From Capniomyces stellatus (taxonomy: Eukaryota; Kickxellomycota; Harpellomycetes; Harpellales; Legeriomycetaceae): 64,000 bases of DNA. The position numbers and the translations under genes were made by a program. The notes under the pieces were generated by a model. It saw only the letters and a program-made list of their open reading frames with translations, had not been told where the DNA came from and did not search any database. Positions 23,922 through 34,103 of this stretch are shown one piece after another (within the stretch, counting starts at the first letter, position 1; each line of letters begins with the position of its first letter). The stretch lies in the NCBI GenBank assembly GCA_001661515.1, contig LUVW01000021.1, forward strand, positions 318,785 to 382,784, given 5' to 3'.

Positions 23922-25823
23922 TGTTTCTATTTATTCTGTTGTTCCGCCTTTACTCTTATTATTTTATTTTATTTGCAACCGTGGAATTGTATGCTCTCTA
24001 AGCCTTATTTGGCAAATTCTGCCTAAAATATCTGGCTCCAGTCTCTTGAACTATCCAGGTCTGCGTTGCTCCACTCTATATTTCGCCTTTTATTTTTTAT
24101 TTTTTAAACTCTTGTTTCTATTTCCTTTTTTTTCTAATTTTATTTTGGTTTACTGCTTCAATCCCAATACTTTTTTTTCTTCCTCGTCTGAATTCCCTTT
24201 TATTAAAGCACAATTTCTTCTCTGTTTGGTTTCTCTGGGTACTCTTACTTCTTATAGCCCTTTCTTTATTCAGTACCAGTGTAGTCAAATCTGAAGTGTG
24301 CTGAAATCGTCTAATTACCTTTTCAATTATAATTTACCAAATATATAACTCAAGAAATTCATTCGAACATTTTTTAACGCATTGTTTTGCACTATACTAC
24401 AGCTTTTTCCTTTCTTGAGCAATTTAATTGTCTAAAATAAACATCACTCGTTAATTTCAAATTAATTTCCCACAGCTAATAGAATCCCTGTAACGTACAT
24501 TTTAATATTAGTTTTGTCTTTTATAAACTAAAATTCGCTTTTCTGTATTATAATAGCTTCATGAATTTTGTCCGTTTTATTCTTGTGTGTCAGCTTCTGG
24601 GCTAATAAAGCATCTCAATTTGGCCAAATCACCAAATAGCGCTGCTTTTAGAATGCCTATGTGTGATGTGTTGTATCTCAAATCCACTGGCAATGATAAT
24701 GATGCTTCCTCTTATACTCGCATTTGTTTGGCGGTTGTTACATACACTTACAGTCAATTACCATATTCCGTGACATACTTTTTTCCCTTCTCCACACGGA
24801 GTTGTGCAGCTTTTTATACTTTATTAAAGCAACTTTTTGTGCTCAAAGTAGATTACGATTGAAGCCAGATGTTATGTTTTATGATTGCTGTTAGGCCAAT
24901 TGACTTTGCACTCGATTAGTCTACCCTCATTAATAACCCAATTACACTTTATTCAGACGCTTTGTGTGTTGCTTGTAATTTTAGTTTGGACAAGAGTTTT
25001 TTTATTACTATCGTTGACATTGGTATTGAGCGTGGCTGTTTTTTGTTAGTGCTGCTAGGCTGTATGTGGCCATATCATCGCAATCCGTATATCCAGTGCT
25101 CAGTACTTGGTAACTCTAATTTGCTGCTTACAGCTGTTACCAAAAAAAAACGTGAGCTTTGGACTAGAGATTTCTCATCAATCGTTAAGATTGTTGGCTA
25201 CTGCTTTTTTTTTCTCAACTAATATTATTTGTTAAATTGGAGATATAACACGCATTGCAGGACTAATAGCTTTATTATTAAGCATGACCAAATCCTCTTC
25301 AATTTAACTGGCCCTTTGGCTTTAGTTCCTGGGTCATATGAGCTTTGTCATTTTGTTTATTTTATACTGAAATTGCCTTAAGTCAAATCGACGGCTCTGC
25401 CTTCGTTAAAGGCTTATACAACATAGTTTAATATACTATAATATGAAACACACCCGTCCTAATCACCATTCTCATTTCACCACTTCAGCATTTATAAGGC
25501 TATTAATGTATTTGGCTCAAGTATCATATAGCCCAATGTAACTCGATACATTAGTATATCCAGAGTTATGTATAGCAGCACCCATGCTACTTTATGCTAC
25601 GCTGTTCAACATTGACCAAGAATAAAGTAGGCAATGCCAGTACTTTTAATGAGAGGATTATGGCAGATATTTTACTACCTTTCTCGTCCCTTTATTTTTG
25701 TTGAAAAAGTCTTCTTTTTTTTTTTTGCTCTATTGAAGTTACTTTCAAGACATTTGATCTTGGTGTAAAAAAAACAATGATGACCCTGGCTTATGCAAAA
25801 GTGGACCATGTATTCTACCCGTG

Positions 25824-25839
25824 CCCCCCTCCCTCCCCC
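25824..25839 (+). repeat. C-rich tract (G-rich on minus strand)
   Basis: Three C runs of 6, 3 and 5 separated by single T residues, upstream of ERG28. Confidence 0.5.
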
Positions 25840-25893
25840 GGTATGTTTTATACAATACGATCTCATCTTTGCTTGATACGTCCGCTAAATCTT

Positions 25894-25952
25894 ACCATCA
25901 AACCATCAAACCATCAAACCATCAAACCATCAAACCATCAAACCATCAAACC
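25894..25952. repeat. (ACCATCAA)n minisatellite
   Basis: Seven or more perfect 8-bp units followed by diverged copies with a TTAAATTATCTAATCA motif repeated nearby. Confidence 0.85.
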
Positions 25953-26220
25953 GTTAAATTATCTAATCAATAAGTCATCAAACCATCGAGCCGTTAAATT
26001 ATCTAATCATTAAATTATCAAATCAGCGATTATGATGTATACTTTTAATAAAAAAAAGTTTCATTATCCCCTGTTCACTATTGGTATTCAATGATCTTTT
26101 CTCTTTAATAATCAATACTCCTGTTATTTTACTTTCTATATTTCTTCCCGATTATCCTAGCTCCGTTTTCCACAACACTCTCCAACCAACACAACACACA
26201 GCCATTTTGGATAGAATATT

Positions 26221-27086
26221 ATGTCTTTTTTGCCGGTCGGAGGATTGCCAAACTTTATTCTGCTGTCAGCAGTAATGTCGCTTTTTAATTCTGCTCAATG
26301 CATGGTGGCACCATTAGCTTTACCAAACAGAATTTACAACGGGGAGAATAAACAAGGTAAATCAAAAACCCAGTAACAGTTTGCTTGAGCTCTTCTGTTT
26401 AACAGATTTACATTTACTTATTTCTACTTTTATTTACAGATCTAAATTGCAGCTAAATCGGCATATTTTAGGCTGGCAGATTTTAAAGCGCAAAATCTAA
26501 ACAAAAAAACAAATTAAATCATACCAATAGTCACGCCTCTCAGCTCCCACACTTTTGCAGCGTGGACAATGTTGTCGGCTATCATTCGCTACAAGTGTGC
26601 GTATAATATGGATAATGCAATGTAAGCCTTTATTTTCTTACTTTCGGAGAATCAAAGTACTGTAAGCTTAGTATAGATAGGGCTTTGTATTCTGAAAACG
26701 TACTCTGGTCTCATATCGCTCATCCCAAAAACTACATTCTAACGACCTGCTCTACTAAAACCACTATGACGACGATAGCTTGTACGATATCACTCTTTCA
26801 ACCTACCTCATTGCTTTAGCGCACTTTACATCGGAAATTTTTGTTTTCAAAACCACTAAACTGTTTGGAACTGTTCTCAGCACTTTCTTTTTTGCAGGTA
26901 AGTCTTGATATAACGTCTTGAACAATTGTTACATTGCTTGCTAGGCTCAAATCAAAGTTTTCTTTTTTTTATTTGTTCTCGTTTCCATATTTTAAACAAT
27001 TTCAGCTTTTTCACGACATGGTTTGTTGTTAATTAATAGGAACTTCGATAGTTTGGATGATCTCTGAAAGATCAAAATATATCTAG
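26221..27086 (+). CDS. ERG28: ERG28, ergosterol biosynthesis scaffold
   Basis: Four short exons, 26221-26356, 26531-26621, 26779-26897 and 27040-27086, join in matching phases (1, 2 and 1) over introns of 174, 157 and 142 nt to give 130 residues. The second intron has a TACTAAAA branch-like site at 26753. The protein reads MSFLPVGGLPNFILLSAVMS, then FNSAQCMVAP, VTPLSSHTFAAWTMLSAIIR, YDITLSTYLIALAHFTSEIF, VFKTTKLFG and SIVWM. These are the FNS, VTPLS-R-TF-WT, HF-SE-FVF-T-KL and S-VWM landmarks of Erg28, in order, with four hydrophobic helices. Erg28 is an ER membrane protein that tethers the Erg25-Erg26-Erg27 C4-demethylation complex. The gene is divergent from ATG2. Confidence 0.93.
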
Positions 27087-27426
27087 CGCGTTGTCATTGC
27101 TTTACAAAGGCGATTGATTGTGGCTGTTGTCACTTTTACTACTTTAAAGCTTTCTTTAAACACCCGCCTTAACAGCATTTGAAACCAGGTTTATTGGATT
27201 TTTGTCATGTAACTTGAACACACAATTTCACTCTTTTTTTTCAGTATTGCTATGTTTAAAGTTTGCTTTTGTATTGGTCCTGTGTGGTTAATTTTTTCCT
27301 CAGTGAATAAATGACTAGGCTAAGTTGTCAATTAAAATGTATTGTTCAACTAGTAGACCATTTATGCCCAGGTACTAAAATTGCCTAATTCTTTATGATT
27401 TATGGTCTCTCAGTCTATTGTTCTTT

Positions 27427-27627
27427 TTATGCGTATTTGTTTCTATTTTCTTTAGCAAACCAAGAAACTGCTGAGAATGAAACCTGATCTACTTTTTTCT
27501 TGAAATAATAAGCCTTGGAAGCAGTTGTGAAACACAAGACATAAATCACAAAGAAAAATAATATATATGTAAAACGTAGACATAAGACAGAGACGTACAA
27601 TATATTGCGCATCTTCATTTTATTCAT
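27427..27627 (-). CDS. Doubtful 66-residue single-helix membrane protein
   Basis: The frame starts at an ATG with further in-frame ATGs (MNKMKMRNILYVS). It has one hydrophobic segment over about residues 10-34, then a basic hydrophilic C terminus ending NRNKYA. The size and shape would suit a small mitochondrial or ER subunit, but I see no family match, and a GTACGT donor-like site inside the frame means a spliced form is possible. It could be chance. Confidence 0.2.
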   Translation of the reverse strand: MNKMKMRNILYVSVLCLRFTYILFFFVIYVLCFTTASKAYYFKKKVDQVSFSAVSWFAKENRNKYA

Positions 27628-27781
27628 TTGGCTTCAAAGTGCCAGAAAGCACAAATTAGCGATGCTGTCAACTACTGATTGATATACACGTGATAAATTA
27701 TGAACAACCCGCTCTACCAAGCTTTAGACTCGTATCAATAAACTCGACACAATCACAACTTTTGTTTGGGAAATAAAGGCT

Positions 27782-27798
27782 GGGGGAGGGGAGGGAGG
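27782..27798 (+). repeat. G-rich tract
   Basis: G runs of 5, 4 and 3 separated by single A residues. Confidence 0.5.
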
Positions 27799-28777
27799 CT
27801 ACACTTGGGAAAAAAAAGAAAAAGTAATAAACCTTTCGGCTCTTCCCTATAAATTATTGTAAGTTTGTTGAGTTTGTCAACTCCATGAATTGATTGGAGA
27901 GGCATAGTGAATGTGAATGTGAATGTGAATATTTTACTGCTATTGTTGATATTAAGAAAGTTAAAGCTTTTAAAGTGAAAGTTTTTCATAATGCTGAAAA
28001 CTTGAGTAAAAAAAAAGCGGCTTTCGGGATTTTAAAGAGTAAAGTGTTAGGAGATTATGATTGGAGGGGGGAATGAGAGTGAATGAGTTTGTATGGTTTG
28101 GAAACTGGAGGTTTAAACTAGATGTAGAGTCCAATTAGTTAATCAAAATCTAGTTTCTTCTAGTTTAATTTATGCAAGATTAAGGAACTCAGCTAACACA
28201 ACAACAAACAATTAAAACTAGTCGAATAGAAAATAGATTTAGATCAATAAGACTGGACAATAGAAACCGCATACTGAAAAAATAACACAAAAATATTCGG
28301 CTTTAGAAGCATCTGGCCTTCAACTAATAACACAACTACAACCATATTTCCTAGCAATACGCGAGATAACAAGCTACTGCACAACATATATTTTCTCTTT
28401 TTTATTCTATTGATTATTGCAATTGAAAAAAAAGTGGAAAAAAAGCTCGTGATTCCATTAAAAGGACTAGATTTTGACAAGCAAAAAAGTTTCTCTATAC
28501 GATTGTATTTAGAATCAACCCAACTACTAGTAAGTTAAACAATAAATCTACCAACTCGATCTTAACAAAGTAAGTAGCGAGTATGTTCAGATTGAATACT
28601 CAATGACACATATAACTTGAGAGCTACTATATATTTTTTCTATTAGTACTTGATGCTGGGTAAATTTAAATACTGCAATAACAACTGTCTGAATGGTGGA
28701 GTTGGGGAATTGAAAGAGGTTGTTGAGATTTTGTTGATTAGTTATTAACCGACTATTGACGGTGTTGTTATTAGATT

Positions 28778-30258
28778 ATGGATAAAGTGGATCTGGACAA
28801 TATAAGCGAAGAGAGAAGAGAGCAAGTCATAAAGGACGTCAGAGCAGCTATCTCACCTGAAGTATCAGAGTACTGTAAGGACACTGTAAGTGCTATTTTT
28901 ATAAATTGCTGAAAAGATAACCAGACATAGCATGCTTGCAACATAAGATAGATACTCAGTCAAGTAAACACGCGGCTGTTTTTTTGCAATCGATGCAAAG
29001 CTGATACTGTAACTAAAATGAACCACCTTGATTTATAAAACAGGATGTATTTAGATTTGCAGTGGCGAGACAGCTGGATGTGGTAAGAGCGTTTTTCTGT
29101 TTAGCACTGTCTTTGTTCATCTGATTGGGTATATTGGTAGAGGGTGTGGATTTTTTTGCTTTATACGATGAAGAGGAAAATAGATTAAACGATAGCGACG
29201 AAAGAGTTAAATTGGTATTCTGGTAAAATGTAGGCTAAAGCCAAAGAAATGCTCGAAACTTGGCATAAATGGAGAAAGGACGAAGGGATAGATTTGCTTC
29301 CAATACCAAGCCCAAACAATTCCTTTTCGATTCCGTATCCGATTAGAGGGTACGCGAATTTTGCAGATTCGAACTTGACGCCTGGAAAGGATATCAAAGA
29401 GCCCCTGCTAGTTATGAACAAGCTGTTTGGGGGTGGATGCTACCATAAGACGGACAAGAAGGGGCACCCCATTTACATTGACAGAGTGGTAAGCATTAGT
29501 ATTTGTTTTGTTGCTTTTGCTACAATACGAGTAAAGGCGTGATTAAAACGTTGGCTAAAAGTGCAGTAAAAGAGAGAAAGAGAAGGGGGATAGTGGTGTT
29601 AATTGCACTTGGATAACATTTATATCTTTTTAATTTAAAATAGGGCTTCTATGACATAAAAAAAATTCCTACAATGTGTACACTACCTGAGCTGATGCAA
29701 AACCACTACTTGCTCCAAGAGTTTGGGCTAAATTCTGTAGTGAACAGCTGCAGTAAGACTGCGGGCAGACTGATTGAGAAGCAAACAGTTATATTTGATT
29801 TTTCAGGAATGGGATTAGGAAGTAAGTAGTCGTGTTAACACGTAGATATAAGCTTATGTACATGAACACAAGAACCTGTTCGTGCAAGTATAATCATAAG
29901 CGCATGTACTTGTGTATTGACTAGATTGATTTATGTGGTGTTATCAATAGTGCTACACTGGCCGGCATTGAATATGCTTCGTGGAATGCTGAAAGATGAT
30001 CAACTATACTTTCCAGAATCTATGCACAAGACCTACTTTGTCAATGTGCCGTCTGTGTTTGTGTCTATTTGGTCTATAGTCAAGGCCTGGGTAGATCCCC
30101 GAACTCTTTCAAAAATATACATTGGAGGAAAAAACTATAAAGACGAGCTTCTCAAGGACATAGATGCTGAAAATCTCCCTGAATACTTGGGCGGAAAGTG
30201 CCATTGTTCTCACATGCCAGGAGGATGTGTTCCGTCACCACGTAATTACAATAATTAA
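28778..30258 (+). CDS. SEC14-like CRAL-TRIO phosphatidylinositol transfer protein
   Basis: Five exons, 28778-28885, 29044-29082, 29234-29488, 29644-29821 and 29951-30258, join in phases 0, 0, 0 and 1 over introns of 158, 151, 155 and 129 nt to give 295 residues, close to yeast Sec14 (304). Exon 2 is only 39 nt. The CRAL-TRIO N part reads DVFRFAVARQLDV-AKAKEMLETWHKWRKDEGID, the lipid-binding domain has KKGHPIYIDRVGFYDI and the ligand-pocket VIFDFSGMGLG, and the C part has NVPSVFVSIWSIVKAWVDPR, the KIYIGG strand and AENLPEYLGGKCHC. Sec14 proteins exchange phosphatidylinositol and phosphatidylcholine and support Golgi export. Which paralogue this is cannot be told. The gene ends only about 150 bases before the next open frame. 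Confidence 0.93.
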
Positions 30259-30474
30259 CATTTATGTCTACAAGTATATTTATAAGAACAGCCATGTCTA
30301 TGTATAATGTATTTTGTTGGTAAAGCGTGGTTGTATGTGAATAAATAAGTGAGAGTACAGTCCAGTACAGTCCAGCTAATCAAATATACTTTGCGATAAC
30401 CAAAATAAATAGCAAAACGCAACTTTATTGACCTCCCAAGGGCCGCATTCGCAAACCTTAGACACCGCGCATCG

Positions 30475-30957
30475 TTGAGCTACACAGAAACCTCGTTCTC
30501 GGCTACTTTTGCCCCACCTGTGCTTGACCCCACTGAAAACTCCCCAGCCCCAGAAAAATCATCTGGTTGGTTTGGGTCTAGAAAGTCAAAAACCCCTGAG
30601 GATAAAAGCAGGTATGTTGTGGTTCAGATCCTAACCAGTGGCGGAAGAGGCGTGGTGTTTGAGGCTCTTTGGGCTGCCCAGGGCACCGCTGGAACAGATG
30701 TAGAACCAACACTGATTTACCCAGAAACCTTGTTTGAAACTCAGCGTTCCCCAATGGTTTTGGAAATAATGGTTCCAGAAAAGACTCCTGAGGGCGAAAT
30801 GATTTTGAACTTCAGAGTCCCCCGCTTTGACGAAGGTTCTGCTCCGTTCCCAACCGAAGATGAGGCCAAGATACCCATCGTTTTGCAGTACGACATTACC
30901 ATGGAAAAGGATATTTTGGCCAAATACAATCTTCTCCCTATAAACAGATCCCTCTAA
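30475..30957 (+). CDS. Unrecognised protein, 5' end unresolved
   Basis: The frame is open from 30409 to the stop at 30957 and codes for at least 160 residues with coding-like, G/C-richer codon use, but has no ATG before the Met in RSPMVLEIMV. A Ser/Pro/Lys-rich N part (PAPEKSSGWFGSRKSK) precedes a compact beta-rich-looking domain: RYVVVQILTSGGRGVVFEAL, PTLIYPETLFETQ, VLEIMVPEKTPEGEMILNF and IPIVLQYDITMEKD. Upstream candidates for a first coding exon are ATG at 30264 spliced at GTATAT (30274) to TAG|30412, or the same ATG running to a GTAAAG donor at 30313 spliced to an AAG at 30441. The second would give a basic, presequence-like N terminus. I do not recognise the family. The coordinate given marks a TTG, not a claimed start. 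Confidence 0.6.
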   Translation: MSYTETSFSATFAPPVLDPTENSPAPEKSSGWFGSRKSKTPEDKSRYVVVQILTSGGRGVVFEALWAAQGTAGTDVEPTLIYPETLFETQRSPMVLEIMVPEKTPEGEMILNFRVPRFDEGSAPFPTEDEAKIPIVLQYDITMEKDILAKYNLLPINRSL

Positions 30958-31010
30958 CCCCAACCCCAACCCTCTACCCTCTACCACCCTCTAATCCCAA
31001 CCCTAACCCT
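30956..31010 (+). repeat. Degenerate CCCTAACC-like (telomere-motif-like) repeats
   Basis: Several units of AACCCCAACCC, CTACCCTCTACC and CCCAACCCTAACCC directly after the stop codon of the preceding gene. The short internal match to CCCTAA is suggestive only. Confidence 0.5.
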
Positions 31011-31459
31011 CACTTTCTCTTTACTTATTTATTTTACTTTAACACCTAGCCTTATTAGCTGCCTTTATAGAAAGCCGCTATTTATTTAATGATATTTATC
31101 GATAAATAGAACCATTCTAGCTGATTATTCAAACATACTACTATTCAAACAATTTTCAACTTTACTTTTTTGTTTATTTGCTTTAAATCTAATTTAAACC
31201 CTGGGTTCTTTCTTTTTGCTGTTGTCAGCCTCATTGCTGTTTTTATTATTTATATTATTCTACTGCAAAGTCTAAAAATCTTGATATTTTTCAAACTGAT
31301 TTTCCTTTTCTAAGATATTTTTAATCCGATTTTTATCTATGCTCAAACTTGGGGATGTTAAAAGAAAAGCGAGTGCTATTTATAATTTAAAATGTGTCAT
31401 AGTCATTTCAATGTTTAAAAAACTGTACTACAGTCGCATGTATTCCCCGACTTGTGTGT
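30958..31459. other. Convergent intergenic stretch
   Basis: Lies between the 3' ends of the unrecognised plus-strand gene and POC4. It begins with a CCCTAACC-like C-rich stretch (30956-31010) in which AACCCCAACCC, ACCCTCTA and AACCCTAACCC variants are repeated, then turns AT-rich. No gene seen. Confidence 0.5.
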
Positions 31460-32071
31460 TTAAAAGCTCGATAGCTCATAATAGATGCATCGCTCAACTG
31501 CTAAACCAACCTTGTTGTATTCTGAATATTTGGCTTTCGCTAAATCGTCTGCTGCGTTCAGCTTGCAGTTGACCGAATTGGTCTCGTATTTTAGTACTGC
31601 TGCATCTGTACTTAGAAACACTGGAACTTTAAACTTTGATGCTAACCGCTTTGCTATTTCCTTATCATTATCCTCAATCGTTGCCTGTATTATACTGGTC
31701 GATAACCCACTTGAGTTTAACAACGTTGGCGGGTGTGCTAATGACAGGGTGCTAAACTCTGACAGCTTTCTGTTTGGACCATTTTGATTCTTTACGCCTG
31801 CCCATATCCAAATTGATTTGTTTGACTTTATTTTCTCTTTTGCTTCACCCCCTGCTGCTTCATCATCCTGCTTTGAATCCCCAATAATCGTAATAGCTAG
31901 GCAAATGGTAATTATGTTTTCCAAGCTCGATCTGTTTGCATTTTGGGTCTCGCCTTCCTTGATTTCCTCGCCTCCGTCCTTTTGTATTTCGCCATTCACT
32001 GAGTTCAATAGATATGTAGATTTTATTATTTTTGTGGTGGGCTCTATTTCTTTTACTATTACTGTTGCCAT
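31460..32071 (-). CDS. POC4: Proteasome assembly chaperone 4 (POC4/PSMG4-like)
   Basis: An intronless frame of 203 residues from an ATG. The shape fits the PAC4 fold: a first strand region LENIITICLAITII, an acidic Gly/Glu/Lys insert, SIWIWAGV (compare LFLWVG in human PSMG4), then SLAHPPTLLNSSGLSTSII, the helix DNDKEIAKRLASKFKVPVFL and a final VGLAVERCIYYEL close to the ALLVENRIKEEM end of PSMG4. The PAC3-PAC4 (Irc25-Poc4) dimer helps form the proteasome alpha ring. The N-terminal 60 residues and the insert are longer than in animals (123 residues). The similarity is recognised by pattern, so family confidence is moderate. Confidence 0.65.
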   Translation of the reverse strand: MATVIVKEIEPTTKIIKSTYLLNSVNGEIQKDGGEEIKEGETQNANRSSLENIITICLAITIIGDSKQDDEAAGGEAKEKIKSNKSIWIWAGVKNQNGPNRKLSEFSTLSLAHPPTLLNSSGLSTSIIQATIEDNDKEIAKRLASKFKVPVFLSTDAAVLKYETNSVNCKLNAADDLAKAKYSEYNKVGLAVERCIYYELSSF

Positions 32072-32797
32072 GTCTATTACTTTTGTTGATTTGCTCGGCT
32101 TGTGTCTTGTGTATTTGGATCCAAGTGATTAACTTCTTTTTGCTATTTTTATTTATCTTTTACTTGCCTTTGTTTTACCAAGTCTATATTCACGCTTTAC
32201 ATCAAACCACACAACTCTGAAATCTACCAAAACTGAATGGTTTTACAAAAGAAATAATAGAGAAAAAAAATCAGGGTCTATTAGCTGGGATTTAAATCTA
32301 AAAAAAAAAATTATTAGCTGAGATTTAAATGTTCCCAACTAGGTCGGAAAAGATGATTTGTTTTTGGCGAAAGTAGTTTCAGAATTAGCTAAACATGGAT
32401 TGGATTCACTTGATTGTTGTCAGTTTGCGATTCCTGTTAGGCAATGGTATTGATTTTGTTACTATCGTTTCATAGGCTTGTGAAAATTGATGAACTTCAT
32501 CAATCATAGCCAAACGACAGACAACTAGAATAGTTGTCAACTTTGTTACTCGTTTTTCTTATTTTATTTTGTTTTATTTAGTTTTATTTTGTTTTTAAAA
32601 AGAAGGCTGCCCATAATAGCTCGAATAGCTTGGCAGTTGTTTGCCTGCCTTAAATAATCAGGGTGAGTTGCTTCACTAGTCGTACTTTGTCTTGTTCTTA
32701 TTTTTGAGTTTCTTTTGGTCTTTCACAAGAAAATCAACCAAGTAAGCTTATAAAAAATAATAGTCGCTTCTTTGTTTACTAAACAGTCAATTGTAAT
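32072..32797. other. Shared upstream region of divergent POC4 and SDR genes
   Basis: 726 bases, T-rich near POC4 and AT-rich beyond, likely containing both promoters. No gene seen. Confidence 0.5.
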
Positions 32798-34103
32798 ATG
32801 AGCGGAAGTCTTAAAGGAAAAGTAATTTTTATTACTGGTGGTTCGAGAGGGATTGGTAAGGCGATTGCGTTGAGAGCTGCTAGAGACGGTGCTAAAATAG
32901 CCATTGCTGCCAAAACCGTAGAGCCAAACCCAAAGGTATTTCGTCGTTACATGATATTATTTCGTTTATTTCCCCAAGCTTGCAGCTTGGAATTTATTGC
33001 AAAATGAATTCATTTCCTGCCTCCACTAGACTTTTTTATTCTATTGCAAGCAGGATTTAAGTGCATACAGCCGAGTATTGTGAATGTTTGGCGGTCGGTA
33101 GAAAAATTGGACTTTATTAATACTAATTAACAATTTCAATAATAGTAATAGTAATAGTAATAGTAATAGTAATAGTAATAGTAATAGTAATAGTAATAGT
33201 AATAACAATAATCGTGTAGTTGCCAGGTACTATTTTCAGTGCCGCCGAAGAGGTTGTGAAGGCAGGTGGAGAGGCATTGCCAATTCAGCTGGACGTTAGA
33301 GACGAGAATAACGTTAAATCTGCAATAGAGCAAACTGCAAACAAGTTTGGTGGGATTGACATTTTGATTAATAATGGTGAGTTTCAGTATTGACCAATGC
33401 TAATGGTGTTGCTAACAAAAGTTCTTGTGCTTGCTTTGCCTTTTACCTGCTGGAGGAATTGGTGTGGGTTTGAAGGTATTTTGACTTTTTATTTTATTTT
33501 GTGTACCAAATAGCCTCGGCAATTTACTTGAAAGGAACCGAGGACACGCCGGTTTCTAGATATGACTTGATGAACTCGATCAACACCCGTGGCACCTGGC
33601 TAATGTCGAAACATGCACTCCCTTACCTTAAACAGGCACAGAACCCCCACATTCTCAACCTTTCACCACCATTGAGTATGGAGGCCAAATGGTTCAAAAA
33701 CCATACTGCGTACACTATTGCCAAATACGGAATGTCGTTGTGCGTTTTAGGGATGTCTGCTGAGTTTAAGAAGCTGGGTGTAGCTGTCAACGCTTTATGG
33801 CCGCTTACCACAATCCAAACCGATGCGCTTAAGATGATTGAGTCGGAGAACTTTAAGCTGATCAGCCGAACACCAGAAATTATTTCTGACTGTGCTCATC
33901 TGATTTTAACCAAGGATAGCAAGTCAAACACTGGGAACTTTTACTTGGATGAACTACTTCTCCGCAACCATGGCGTAACCGACTTTTCGAAATACAATGC
34001 TGTTCCAAACACACCTGCAGAGAAGCTTACATTGGACTTTTTCTTGGATTCCAGCCAAGTCCAAGAAGTGATGCGCCTTCGCAAAGAGCAGGGAAACAAA
34101 TGA
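32798..34103 (+). CDS. HSDL2-like short-chain dehydrogenase/reductase
   Basis: Three exons, 32798-32935, 33220-33376 and 33514-34103, join in phases 0 and 1 over introns of 284 and 137 nt to give 294 residues. The Rossmann dinucleotide motif TGGSRGIG is at residues 14-21, NN after IDILI closes exon 2, and the catalytic region has Ser149 in ILNLSPPLS and Tyr165/Lys169 in AYTIAKYGMS. The strings AIAAKTVEPNPKLPGTIFSA, DVRDENNVKSAIE and NTRGTWLMSKHALPYLK follow the HSDL2 subgroup closely (human HSDL2 is mitochondrial or peroxisomal). The SCP2 lipid-binding domain that follows in animal HSDL2 is absent. The substrate is unknown. A polyadenylation-like AATAAA lies at 34211. Confidence 0.92.
33141..33204. 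repeat. (AATAGT)n microsatellite inside an intron
   Basis: About ten AATAGT (TAGTAA) units within the first intron of the SDR gene, ending 15 bases before the exon. The repeat is multiple-of-six and contains no AG that would be preferred over the annotated TAG apart from its own TAG triplets. Confidence 0.85.

Larger units (their letters stand above)
23922..26220. other. Intergenic between divergent ATG2 and ERG28
   Basis: About 2.3 kb holding both promoters. T-rich and C-rich runs on the plus strand produce several open frames (23848-24294, 24587-24862, 24962-25222) that lack ATG starts or conserved content. Also present are a C-tract (25824-25839) and an ACCATCAA repeat. No further gene supported. 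Confidence 0.45.
27087..28777. other. Intergenic stretch, ERG28 to SEC14-like gene
   Basis: AT-rich with a G-tract at 27782-27798, four GTGAAT units at 27907-27930 and a short minus-strand open frame at 27427-27627. That frame has 66 residues and begins with a hydrophobic segment followed by Lys/Asn. It has an ATG and a plausible single membrane helix but no recognisable family. No other coding signal seen. Confidence 0.4.

Noticed and set aside
23848..25222. Plus-strand frames of 86-148 codons between ATG2 and ERG28
   Set aside because: Most begin at GTG or TTG, are T-rich and show no conserved pattern. They lie in the shared promoter region.
26521..26620. Minus-strand exon-like segment (RMIADNIVHAAKVWELRGVTI) with TAG and GTATGA at its ends
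   Set aside because: It is the antisense of ERG28 exon 2, which matches its family and joins neighbouring exons in phase; the minus version has no partner exons.
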